Origin: Byssothecium circinans
Taxonomy: Eukaryota > Ascomycota > Dothideomycetes > Pleosporales > Massarinaceae
Assembly (NCBI GenBank): GCA_010015675.1
Contig: ML977010.1
Location: forward strand, 169,502 to 233,501
Direction: 5' to 3'
DNA length: 64,000 nucleotides
Part shown: positions 45,491 to 56,530 of the stretch, piece by piece
Position numbering within the stretch: position 1 is the stretch's first letter
Layout: the number at the start of each line of letters is the position of its first letter
The notes under the pieces: model-generated
Told to the model about the DNA's origin: nothing
Database searches by the model: none
Seen by the model: the letters and a program-made list of their open reading frames with translations, nothing else
Position numbers and translations under genes: made by a program

Positions 45491-45848
45491 GCTCTTTGGC
45501 GAACCTGCCTGTATATAACATATCATGTCGAGCTTTCATTGGCACGCTTAGACAGGCGGTCTTCAGCATGAATACCTATTCAAGAAATCCTCCATACAGC
45601 TTCATAGCTAAATAAAACATTACCGGCTCATAAACTTGCTCACTGATTGATCCCAGCATAAATACAAGCGCTAGTGGACGCATGTACTAGCGCGCCACCG
45701 AAACCACCCTTCACATTAACGAAACCAATCATGTCAGCGCGGGTTAGCAAGGGGAGCCAGAATCTCACATACAAATCAAGCCTTCCGCGACGCCACATTG
45801 TAGCGACGTACACCTTTCCACACCTCTTACCTATATTCCAATGAAAAC
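45491..45848. other. Intergenic, promoter of the MFS gene
   Basis: No gene is seen. An upstream ATG at 45841, 8 bp before the MFS start and out of frame, opens a short overlapping frame. Confidence 0.55.
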
Positions 45849-47437
45849 ATGCCGACATTCATACATGAAGAAAAGGCTCTATCAGACGCCATACTCCACG
45901 AAACACAATCTGACTTCGCAGTCTCCTGGGACTTGCCTGAAAATGAAGACGCCCAAAATCCCATCAACTGGTCACCGACGAAGAAATGGGCCAACATCCT
46001 CGTGATTTCCTTCATCAGCTTTTTGGTGTAAGTTCAAACCCAACCATCGAACAAAAGCCGTTCCAATCAATCCATCGTCTAACCCAACCAGCCCCCTCGT
46101 ATCCTCAATGCTCGCACCAGCCGTCCCCCTCGTAACCTCAGAATTCCACACAACCTCAACCCTGTTCCCCACATTCGTCGTCTCCATCTTCGTACTGGGT
46201 TTCGCATCCGGCCCCCTCATTCTGTCGCCCTTAAGTGAAATTTACGGGCGAGTTGCCGTCTACCACACCACCAATGTCTTATTCATCGCCTTTATTATCC
46301 TCTGCGCAGTATCCCAGAGCGCAGCTATGCTTCTGGCATTTCGCTTCTTGTCTGGATTCGTTGGCGTGGCTACTATCGCGATCGGCCCGGGATCGATTGC
46401 TGATCTGGTACCGCGGGAGCGGAGAGGTAGGGCTGTGTCGATCTGGGCTGTGGGGACGATACTGGGGCCTATGGTGGGTCCGATTGTTGGTAGTTATATC
46501 ACGGAGGTTGCTGGGTGGAGGTGGATGTTTTGGGTTATTGCGATTGTAGTGAGTATTAAACCGACGCTTCAACAGCAGCAAACACGTTTCTGATGCTCGA
46601 CAGACTGGAATCGTCTCGATCGTCGCATTCTTCGTTCTGAAAGAGACGTACCCTCCAGTATTACTCGAGCGGAAAGCAGCGAAAATTAGGAAGGAAACGG
46701 GCGATGAAAGATACCACTCCAAACTCGCGTCCAACATCCCCTCCACACAGCTATTCAAACACAGCATCCTGCGTCCAACCAAGATGCTTATATTCTGCCC
46801 CATGGTCACCATCCTATGCGCTTACGTCGCTATCCTCTACGGCACTCTCTACCTCCTCTTCACCACCTACTCATTCGTCTTCGTCGAGATATACAGCTAC
46901 TCGACCTTCGAAACTGGACTCGTCTTCCTCGCCGGCGGCGTCGGCACTTTAATTGGCCTCTTTTACATAGGAACCTTCAGCGACCGGACGCTGAAGAAGA
47001 AAGCTGCAGCTGGAAAACCAGTCACACCAGAAGACCGCTTATCACTCATTATCACACTACCCGGCGCGCTGACGTTCCCCATGGGATTGTTTATCTACGG
47101 CTGGACGGCGGAAAAGCATGTTCACTGGATTGTGCCGCAGATCGGGACGGCGATTACGGGTTTCGGATCTATTTTGATTTTCACGGGTATTCAGACGTAT
47201 CTTATTGATGCTTTTGAGGAGTACGCGGCTAGTGTTATTGGTGCGAATGCTGTGTTGAGGGGTCTGGCGGGTGCGCTTATACCGCTCGGGGGCCTGGATT
47301 TGTATAGAGCGATAGGTTGGGGATGGGGGAATACGCTACTGGCTTTTGTTGCATTGGTGTTTGCGCCGGTGCCGATGGTGTTTGGTGTTTATGGGGGTAG
47401 GATACGGAGGGTTAAGTTCTTTCAGGTCACTCTGTGA
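45849..47437 (+). CDS. MFS transporter, DHA1 drug:H+ antiporter type
   Basis: Three exons, 45849-46027, 46092-46548 and 46604-47437, give 489 residues. A short cytosolic N-tail with NPINWSPTKKW, typical of fungal DHA1 proteins, leads into TM1. SPLSEIYGR is the loop 2-3 motif (GXLXDRXGR-like). ERRGRAVSIWAVGTILGPMVGPIVG spans TM4-5 (antiporter motif C, quoted in parts). GWRWMFWV begins TM6. A charged central loop splits the two six-helix halves. It probably exports a small molecule across the plasma membrane. Between a methyltransferase and an opine-type dehydrogenase it is a natural candidate exporter for a cluster product. Confidence 0.92.
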
Positions 47438-47600
47438 GGAGAGGTACAGAAGGTTTCGCAGTAGACTGAATTCAAAGGATATAAATACTCTACAAATTTC
47501 CTACTTACAACGCCATGAACTCTTGTTAGACCTGGGCACCTACATTTATCTGCATATTACCAAATTCTCATCGGACTACATTTTGTCCGAAAACTCCCTA

Positions 47601-48746
47601 TCACAACCGACTCATAATCATCCTGCCAGGCAGAGAATACGAATCCACAGGCATTGTCGCCCTAACTGCCTTCTTCTCTGCCCTGAATCTCCTAATCAGC
47701 TCTTCCTTCGACACATTCTCCAGCCGAAGTTTTTGCAAATTCCGCCCCTCCTTCAAATAGTCAATCCCCGTCGCCATCTTTACCAGCACAATCACAGCCC
47801 TAATAGGCTCCGCATCAATCCCCAGCTTCTCCGCCAAACTCAACCAGCAAGCCAACAAATCCGGCACATCCTCCGAGATATTCCGATGCTCAAGCGAATC
47901 CGGCGCCTGCAAATTATTATGCGGACTCGAACGTCTCCCCAGATCCACCAAACTGGTAAAATCATGGCCGTAGCAGTCATTCGACACTTCCAGCGCGCTC
48001 TTCAACTCCAGCCCCAACGCTTTGCCAATCTGCACACGCACGCGATCCACCGCAACCATCGCATTAGCAACCGCAGGCGTCAGCCCATCGCGATATATAA
48101 AGAAGTCTCCGCCCGTGCTCTCAATCCGCCCAGCGTTCAACAGCATCATAAGCGGATGAAACACGCCGTTGATATTCAACAGACAGACTTCAACAACACT
48201 ACTGCACCAGCAAAGCTCCACCGGGAGAACCGACTCAATCATATCGTAAAAAGCAGGACTCAACCCCCTCTTCGAAGCCGCCACGAAAATCTGATCCTTC
48301 TGCCCCAGTATCCGCACATTACTCCCGTTCATCCGACACGAATACGGCGACAAGTTCGTCTCGACAATACATCCCACGTCGAGATCCGCCGCCACCAGCG
48401 CGAACAAGTTCCCCGGCACCGCGATGATGGTGTGTCGATCGAGTGCGAAGTTCTTGAGTTCTTCGAGCAGCGTTTCTTGCCCCGTGGACGGCACTGTGAG
48501 GATGAGCAGGTGGGAGAAGGCTACGGCTGTGGCCATGTCGGTGCAGAAATCCAGCTTGGTATAGCCTTGCCATAGGCCGCTGGCGGTTATGTGGCCTTTT
48601 TCTTGGATGGCATTGACGTGGCGGAGGTGCGCGGGATGAGAGTAGACGAGGACTTGGATGCCGCGGGTTTGGAGGTTGAGGGCGAGGGCTAGACCTGCGG
48701 GTCCGGCGCCGAGGATGGAGACGCGGGTTTGTGTGTATGGTAGCAT
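47601..48746 (-). CDS. NAD(P)-dependent opine (octopine/nopaline-type) dehydrogenase
   Basis: A single exon of 381 residues. The N-terminal Rossmann motif is VSILGAGPAGLALALNL (residues 9-25). The nucleotide domain ends with HTIIAVPGNLFALVAAD. The C-terminal helical domain has NINGVFHPLMMLLNAGRIE and DCYGHDFTSL, which fit the NAD/NADP octopine/nopaline dehydrogenase family, including the conserved His used in hydride transfer. These enzymes join an amino acid amine to a 2-oxo acid by reductive condensation. In microbes they make opines and opine-type metallophores. Convergent with the MFS transporter (163 bp apart) and upstream of a P450. An alternative is a ketopantoate-reductase-like dehydrogenase, which shares the fold. 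Confidence 0.87.
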   Translation of the reverse strand: MLPYTQTRVSILGAGPAGLALALNLQTRGIQVLVYSHPAHLRHVNAIQEKGHITASGLWQGYTKLDFCTDMATAVAFSHLLILTVPSTGQETLLEELKNFALDRHTIIAVPGNLFALVAADLDVGCIVETNLSPYSCRMNGSNVRILGQKDQIFVAASKRGLSPAFYDMIESVLPVELCWCSSVVEVCLLNINGVFHPLMMLLNAGRIESTGGDFFIYRDGLTPAVANAMVAVDRVRVQIGKALGLELKSALEVSNDCYGHDFTSLVDLGRRSSPHNNLQAPDSLEHRNISEDVPDLLACWLSLAEKLGIDAEPIRAVIVLVKMATGIDYLKEGRNLQKLRLENVSKEELIRRFRAEKKAVRATMPVDSYSLPGRMIMSRL

Positions 48747-49250
48747 GATGTGGTGTAAATTACTAGTCGTAGATGTGGGATAATTCTCAGACCGATCTTT
48801 TCTTTTTTATAACAAAATTAAATCTAGAGAACGGAGACAGAGTGTTCCTGTAGCTGATAAGTACCTTGATGGTGGGCTATTCATTCACTCGGCAAATTCT
48901 GAGCACGTTGTGATGATGCAGTTCTGTCATGGTGAATGAGTGAATTTGAGTACGTTTTTGTTTCAGGGTACCTTCACACTGCCGCACCTTGAAGTTAGAC
49001 AACCAATGATAATGTCACAATACAGCCTCCTACGGCCCGCTAGGTCCTTTTGGTAGCAAACCCCCGCTTTAGCCCATGCTGTCATGACAGGGATAGAACT
49101 CCACGTATGTACCACCGTTGGTGGAAACCCGAAAAGAACCACACGAATAAAGGTATTGAAAGAGGAAGGTTGAGTACCATAAACATTTAGACTTCATACC
49201 TGGGCACACTGCCTTAAAGTACCGAGCAGATCGCCCAATCCAAGCTTGCA
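48747..49250. other. Divergent promoter region of the dehydrogenase and P450
   Basis: 504 bp between two divergent start codons. No motif was assigned. Confidence 0.5.
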
Positions 49251-50970
49251 ATGTTAATTGACACTTTCTCTCCGGCTTCACTGCTGGCCACAACTGCCAT
49301 TCTTGTAAGCTGACTCACTACCGACCAAAGCCTTCCGCTCACAACAAATAGGTCACTTTTTGGTTATTCTATCACATCGTCTACAACTTCTTCTTCCACG
49401 CCTTACGATTTGCACCCGGTCCACGGCTCAACCGTATATCCGAACTCCCCGCCGCCTTCGCCCTGATCAGAGGCAAGCAGCACATATACTACCGCTCATT
49501 GCACGATAAATACGGACCCGTAGTGCGTGTATCACCCGGCGAGCTCAGCTTCATCAGCGTAGAAGCCCGAGAAGCCATCTACGGTCTTCGCGTAAGTGCC
49601 TTGATTGAAGACAATCCCTCAACCCTACAGATTAATCGAACTAACCCACGAACCAGGAAAATGGTCTCAACATGGAAAAAAGCCCCATCTTCCTCGGCGC
49701 CGTAGGAAACGTTGATGGACAGACCGGTGTCAGTCTAGCTCTGAACCAAGAGCACGCACGACAACGCAGGGCACTAGGTTATCTATTTACGAACAGCGCA
49801 CTCTTGCAGCTAGAATCTTTACTTCAGATACATATCCAGCGCTTCATCTCCAGTCTGCAGAAAATGGCAGAAGAAGGGAAAAGCGTCAATGTTCCAGATT
49901 GGTGTAAGTCCTTTCCAAGCCCACAGCTTCCCTTCTCACACCTCCTGCATGAGCCGACCAAGTGAACAGACACATACCTCGCCTTCGACGCAATAGGCGA
50001 CCTCTGCTTCGCCGAGCCCTTCGGCTGCCTAGACCAAGCCTCCGCAACATCGTGGTCCACCTCCGTCATCAACGTCTTCGTAGCCGCAACCTACACGCAA
50101 GCCATCCGCCGCATCTCGGGCGTAGGCACCATCCTCGAAGCCCTCATGACGCGGCTCCTAGTCCCCAAGACCGCCGCTGCATGGCGGGTCCTCCACCTCA
50201 ACAACTCCCGCGAGAAAACGATGCGGCGTCTCGCAGACCCCGACCGCGAACACACGGACTTCATCTACCATATTTTGCGAAACGAGAGCAAGAAGACGCT
50301 CTCGCAGACTGAGATTGTGTTGAATATTGCTTTGTTTATTAGTGCGGGGACGGATACGACGGCGACTGCGCTCACGGGATGGACGTACTATGTGTGTACG
50401 CATAGAGCTGTGTATGCCCGGTTGATCCGGGAAGTGAGAAGCGCTCTGCATTCCCCTGAAGATATCAGATGGGAGAAAGTAAGGAACCTCCGGTATCTCG
50501 ACGCAACTATCAACGAAGCGCTTCGACTATTCCCACCCTCGCCAGCAAGCCAGCAACGCATAGTCCCCCGCGGCGGCGCCACCATCGACGGCTACTACCT
50601 CCCCGCAGGAACTACAGTCGCCGTGTCGCCTTGGTCCTCCACACACTCTCCCTTGAACTTCAAAGAGCCTGATGAGTTCCGCCCAGAGCGCTGGCTGCAA
50701 GAAGATGAAACGTACAAGAGCGATCGCCTAGGGGCTTCGGTGCCGTTTGGGAATGGCCCGAGGGTGTGTATTGGAAGGAACCTTGCATTGATGGAGATGA
50801 GGCTTATTGCCGCTCATATGCTGTGGCAGTTCGATATGGAGCTTGATCGGGGCGAGCACAAGGAGGAGAATGGCATTTGGGGGTTTGAGGGGAGGATGAA
50901 GCCGATGAAGGTGTTTCATTCGATGACGAAGCCGGCGTTGTGGGTGAGGTTGGAGGCGGTGCGGTCTTGA
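49251..50970 (+). CDS. Cytochrome P450 monooxygenase
   Basis: Four exons, 49251-49304, 49352-49591, 49657-49903 and 49970-50970, with introns of 47-66 nt, give 513 residues. The N-terminal membrane anchor lies in the first 45 residues, followed by the FAPGPRLNRIS hinge. The I-helix oxygen motif is AGTDTTA, the K-helix ExxR is EALR, and FRPERWL follows. The heme loop FGNGPRVCIGR has the axial Cys447. All class-E P450 landmarks are present. ER-bound and reductase-dependent by family. The substrate is unknown; its neighbours suggest tailoring of a small amine- or acid-derived product. The short first exon is supported by the GTAAGC donor and an in-phase anchor. Confidence 0.93.
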
Positions 50971-52283
50971 CCTTTTCTGGTTAATGAGTCTATTCTTTAG
51001 GCCTCTGGAACTTGTGATAGTGCCATAAAAAGGATAAGCATATAACAACGACGGTAGACACTGGTATGCCACACTGCAGGATACATATTATCCTATACGC
51101 ATTGAAGCACCCCCCGCCTCCCCACCCCGCGCTCTCTAAACATAAAACTAACCAGGATATCACAGAAGCCATTACCAGTCTCCATCCCGTACCACGAGTA
51201 ACCTGAAAACAAATTATACCAGGCGCTAACTTTCGCAAACACTGATCATTTTAAACACTTCTTCACTCACTAGTGCAGGCACGTTTTCGACAGCGACTTC
51301 TCTTAGCAGCTAACCAGCCAAACATTTTCCCACACAAAAGAAAAAGAATCACCACAAGCGCGGCTCCAACTCCCCCTTCCTGCCTCCTCCCTTGCCTTAG
51401 AAAAAGCGTTGGGGTCATAGAGTTAGACGGACAAAAAAAAAACCCAAAAACATACGCGCAGCAGCTATTCGCTTGCGGTCTCCCATCAAACTACTAAACC
51501 GCCGGTCGAAGATTTAACGTGTGGTGAGCGGACGGGAACCAGTGATCTTCTTCGCCTATGGTCGTATGTAGAAGTTATGCACTAGTTCGTCGTATATAAT
51601 GCAGGAATCGTGCTACAGTATCCCACCTTTCCCCCCCCACTCCCCCTAAATGGAAAGTTATGAAAGAAGCCCCTACCATTACCATTGCCCCGACTCCCTG
51701 CTACTTCGCATCCAGTCCTCCAGTCAACGCTCAACGCAGAGCTCCTCCACACTTTCTCCTCTCTCTTACTTTCTTTCCATCTTCCAGACCTCGCACAGAA
51801 ATCCGTAATCATCATCACCGATATCACCGAACACCACAAACACCACAAACATCACTCAACCTCACCTCACAAGCACAAGCACAAGCACAAGCACAAGCAC
51901 AGACACAAGAGCAGATGAAGTATAATCAATCATTGAACAGTCCCAGTCGCAACTACCATACTGGTCCGATCCTATGCACTTAACATGTACAGTAACAATC
52001 AAACCCTGCTAGCATCCCATATCCAGACTCTGAAAACACAGTCGGACACTATCCACAGCAAACGCCATCCATCGAACAAAAACGCCGGAAAAGAGGAAGA
52101 AGAAAAAAGAGCACAGGAGGCACAGATCTCGTCTTCACGAGCAGCCATCCATCCATCATCAAAACAAAACTAACTGCCCAAACGCCAAGCCATGGTAGGG
52201 GACATTCAAGTCCTGCAGCGCCGTCGCTATGCCATAGTAGTGTACCCAAAAACGCCGTAAAACATCATGTTAATCGTACTTTT
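50971..52283. other. Convergent intergenic region
   Basis: 1.3 kb between the 3' ends of the P450 and the INCENP gene. It is A/C-rich around 51270-52250, holding a CACAAG array. No gene is seen. Confidence 0.6.
51869..51910. repeat. (CACAAG)n tandem repeat
   Basis: About six CACAAG units followed by degenerate copies (CAGACACAAGAG). Confidence 0.88.
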
Positions 52284-55200
52284 TCAACGCTCGGAGCGCG
52301 GCGGTGCAAGTGGTGACGGGTTATACGTCCACGCGCCCTCACGAACTAATCGCTCACGAGCCTCGCGCTCCTTGCGCTTCTCTTCGTCAGTGACCTGATC
52401 GTTGGCCCAGTAAGCCGAGCTCGTGCGCTGACGGAAGCGCTTGTGCTTCTCTTTGTTATCGGGAAACACTTGCTCCATGTTCAGAGGGGCAATGGGGCCG
52501 AAAATAGTCTCGGGGTCGACGAGTTGCTGCTGTGTCAAAAGCTGGTGGAGATTGGGTGTGTCGACCCAGCTAGGCTGCTCAAATGGATCGCCCTCTGCGT
52601 CGGAATCGTCCTCGGAGTCGGTGACGCAGGCTGGAAGCTCAATGTCGTTACCGTCCTGGTACTGCGGCTGAGTCGGTTGGGTGGACTTAGCAGACTCAGC
52701 AAAGGGGATCTTTCCCTTTGCGAACTGAGCGTGAGCGGGCGTAACAGGGTTCATCTTTGCCTGCTGGGACGGACGCTTGGCAGGTCGGTGCAGAGGCTCG
52801 TCATTCTCAGGCTGGAAAGGACGCTTGACCGGCGGCTTGACAGGGTTGAGCGGGGGAACGTTAATGCGATTGACATCCTGCACAGTCTGCATGCGCGCAA
52901 TAGGACGGGCCCCAGCAAGATCCGCACGCGTTTGAGTAGGAGCCTTTGGTTTCTCGAGTGGCTTCTCCGCAGCCTTTGATGGCTGGGGTCGACCCATTCG
53001 AGGGGCAGTGGTCTTGGTGTAGCCTGATGCTGCCGGCTTGGCTGTCGGACCAGATTTTGAAAAGGCCGATGGAGGCCTGTTCGATGCGGCAGTCCCAGGC
53101 CGTGAAGCAGGAACAAGCTTCGGTGCCGGGGCAGCGGGTTTTGGAGCGACGGGTGCAGCCGCGGCAGGAGCCGGTTGAGTAGTATGCTTCGAAGGAGGTG
53201 GGGGTGCATGTCCGTATCGACTGCTGTTCAATGGGACCATGATCTTCTGGGGTTTGCTCTTCGCTAGGTCGGCCTTGCTAGGTGCTTTGACCAGCTTTTT
53301 AGGTTCCCTCAGTTTGTGTCCAGTCGTAGGAAGGAAGGATTTTGGGGGCAGGGGTGGAGGCATATCCTCTGCCGAGTCGGCGGTGTTGGTACGTATCATG
53401 CCGGGGCGAGATTGACTCTGCTGTGCATTGGCAACTGGAGTCTTGGTTGCCACACTAGCTGCCTGCTTGAGACTTTGCTGAGAAGCCATTCCGGCTAGCG
53501 TCTTCGATGAGGCGGCCTTGCTCTTTTGATATTGTGCAGCGGCCTTTGATTGCTCTTTCTCGCGCATCTCCTTTAGTTTGTCCTCGGTGCGTTGCTTCTG
53601 CTTGACCTCCTTCTCCCTGACTTCCTTTTCCTTCTGTCTCTCACGCTCAGATGAGCTGCGTGTTCGTCGGCCGTCGTCTTTGGTAGGGCTGCCGGGCATG
53701 GCGGCGGTCTTGGACTTGCTAGATTTGAGGGACTCTTTTGAAGGGGAACGTATGTGTGAGAAGATGGAGGTACCAGCCTTCTCGTTGCGCTTAGGGCTAC
53801 TGAAAATATCGTCGCTGGAATCATGGGCTTTCATCTTGGGTCGCACTGGGCTGTCAGAGAGGGCATCAAGTTTAACTTGAGCACTGGCGGCACTGGATCC
53901 AATGATCTTTTCCTTTGCGGCACGGAGAGCTGAATAGAACTTAGCCTTGGAAGCACTGAGGGGGCCATCCATGTATTTCTTACCAGTTGGGGAGCCAGCC
54001 GGAGTGGTGGACTCCACAACTGTCGAGAGGTCCGTAGGATTAGAGACCGAGATGGGCTTGGGCACTGCGATAGGGGCGGGAACTGGTCGCGTGCTGGCAG
54101 AATGGCTCTTACTGAAGGGGGGACGGGCAGCAGCGGGGACGGCTGCAGTAGTCCGAATGGGAGAGATCCAATCGTCGTCGTCGTCCTCGAAAACCTTTTC
54201 AGGCTCGGTTGCGGCAAGACTAGGATATGCTGGCTGAGATACGGGTGCCGTGGGCTCGGGCTGGGGCTCGGGCTGCGATGCTTGCGATGGCTGAGTACCT
54301 TCTTTGGGCTGAGACTGTTGTGAAGAAGTAAAGCTCTGTGCTTGAGTAGTCTGAGACGTGATGTTCTGAGTGATCCGCTTGGGTGCTTCATTCTGCTGCT
54401 TGAGCATGTTGATGCGTTCGAGAAGACGTTGAGAAGAAGTCTTGTTATGCATCTTTGTGGTTTCCGACTCTTCCCGTCGAAGGTCTGGTCGCTCCTCATC
54501 GACGTCCATGTGATCATCGTGCTGTGGCTCGGCTGCTTGCAGTTGAGATCCGCCAAGGCTCTTTCCCCCGGTGTAGCGTCCAAGGTTGCTAGCTCGGGCC
54601 TTGTTCTGGTCGATATGACTGGTACGAGAAACACGGTCGCCCATGCTCTTCTTCGCGATCAATGGTTGACGCGCCGGCAGCGCAGCAAAGGTGAGACTGC
54701 TCTTCCGTACGAGGGGCTTAACTGGGCTCGAACCATCCGACGGCGAGCGGACGTCCTCGTCAATGTCCATCTGGTCATCAATGTCATGGTGCACAACGGT
54801 ATCATCCTGCTGTGCGTCATCCTCAGAGACAGCGTGGGCAGGAGCGGCGGGCAGATCGGTGGACGCGACGAGACTCTTGGGCTCGGGGGCGTTGGCACGT
54901 GTGTGGGCAGTGTCGAGTGCCTCGTGGGTTTCGGCAGAAATGCTATATCCGTCCGACACTATTCTGGGCGGCTGAGGAAACTCGGCAATATCAGGATGCG
55001 AGGCAGAATTGTCCTGGGCGGAGCTTGAGCTGAGCTCGTGCCGGATCACTGTGTCTTGAGCTGACGATTGCGTGACGTTGGGCTTGTCTTCGTCCACGTC
55101 CATTGCATCACCATCAGGGTAGGCGGACAGGTGCTCCTTGGAGGCATTCTTGCTTGCGAAAGCTTCCTTTGCCGAGACAAATGAGTCACCCGTTTCGCGT

Positions 55201-56003
55201 CGCTCTTCATCTGATAAGTTGATAGACCGTCCAAAGGACTGCGTAGGTTGTGTGGGTTGTGTGGACTGTGTTTGGGGTTGTGAGAAAATGTCGTCGTCCT
55301 GGCCGGTCATAACCGTGTCCTGCGTTGAATGCGCTGGCGGACTGAACTGCACCGGAATGGTGGAATGGCCGGTGCCGGGGCGGCGTTCTGGCGACGCGGG
55401 TTGGCTGGTGTAGCCATTGCCGCTGTTCGCGTTCTCTTTGCCTTTGCCGAGCAATGCGGAAAATAGAGCTTGGGGGACGGGTGACTTCACAGAGGGCGAC
55501 TTTGCGGGTGCGACGTTCTCGCGGTCTTCGGCGATTTGGAAACGCGCCTTCCCGTTCTTCTGCAGGTTGCCTTTCAAGCTCTGCTCAGCTAGGCTCGGGC
55601 GCCTTTGCGAATTTACGGTACTCAAGTCTGCCAGAGGCTGTAGGCGGGTTAGCAGGCGGTCGCGGTTGAGACGGTAGGCGCCAGAACGCACCTGGCGAGG
55701 CTCGGCGGCTCTCTTCAACGCGGTGCGCGGTGTCTTGCCGCGTAGTTTCCCGGGCGTCTTGAAGACATCCAGATTGTTCCTGCCGTGGTGTTAGTCAACG
55801 CGCCTACTCGCGAGGGTAGACGCGACTTACTGTCCGTTCTGCGCGAAGATGTCCGTCATATGCTCGTTGAGCCATTCGAGCTCGTTGCGCACAGAGAAGC
55901 CGAAATCCTCCAGTTCTTGAGACACTAGGTCGTTCGATTGGTGACGCTCGTCGAGGATCCATCGCGCGGAGCCAATGGCTGGCGCTTTGGTGCGGGTTGC
56001 CAT
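52284..56003 (-). CDS. SLI15: Inner centromere protein (INCENP/Sli15)
   Basis: Two exons, 56003-55831 and 55779-52284, with a 51-nt intron (GTAAGT ... GCAG), give 1222 residues. The N-terminus (WILDERHQSNDLVSQELEDF, WLNEHMTDIF) fits the CEN-targeting helix that binds Survivin/Borealin. A long Ser/Pro/Gln/Lys-rich, low-complexity middle follows, with a highly charged helical stretch (ERERQKEKEVREKEVK, single-alpha-helix type) about residues 690-750. The C-terminus is the IN-box: IELPACVTDSEDDSD, QPSWVDTPNLHQLL, DPETIFGPIAPLNMEQVF. It activates Aurora B/Ipl1 in the chromosomal passenger complex at centromeres and spindle. The length is large for the family, as often in filamentous ascomycetes. 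Confidence 0.9.
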
Positions 56004-56530
56004 TGTGGGCGGTGGTTGAAGAGTGGAGTGGGGAAGTCGTGTTGTGGAAGACGCGCGCAACATAACATCGGAAGGCGCACAGACATTCTCAAACGGGATA
56101 GCTGCTGTGTCACGTGAACTCTTTCACCCCTGGGCACCAAAACTGATTGCACGATTCCACATAAATTTTCGAAGTCAATCTTGGAGAATCTTTCAGAATG
56201 GGTTGCTAGCCTTTTCCAGTCCTGAAACACTTGGAATTAGCCTTCCTGACTGTCTAACGGTTGCATATACTCTCAGCGGCAACGAGCTTAGCCCTTTTTG
56301 CAGAAGTTGTCCAACGCAAAATGTACTACATATGTTTTAGATGACTCTATGCAATGTTTCCAAGCTGATGTAGTGCGCCTTTGTGCCATCTCACGCTCTG
56401 CGCACAGGTATCGAGCATGATGCGATGATGCCGGCTACGATCCGCTCCGCATACGCAGATCCCGAGTATCGATAGCTGCACGTCTCCTCCACCTCAACCA
56501 ACCTGACTCGCATGTAGCATCTCAAGTACT
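56004..56530. other. Divergent promoter region
   Basis: 527 bp between the starts of the INCENP and acyl-CoA dehydrogenase genes. No feature is seen. Confidence 0.55.

Noticed and set aside
47346..48575. 409-codon plus-strand open frame
   Set aside because: Mostly antisense to the opine-type dehydrogenase at 47601-48746, which has clear motifs. The plus-strand translation is His/Arg/Gln-rich without any domain, a typical shadow of a GC-rich gene.
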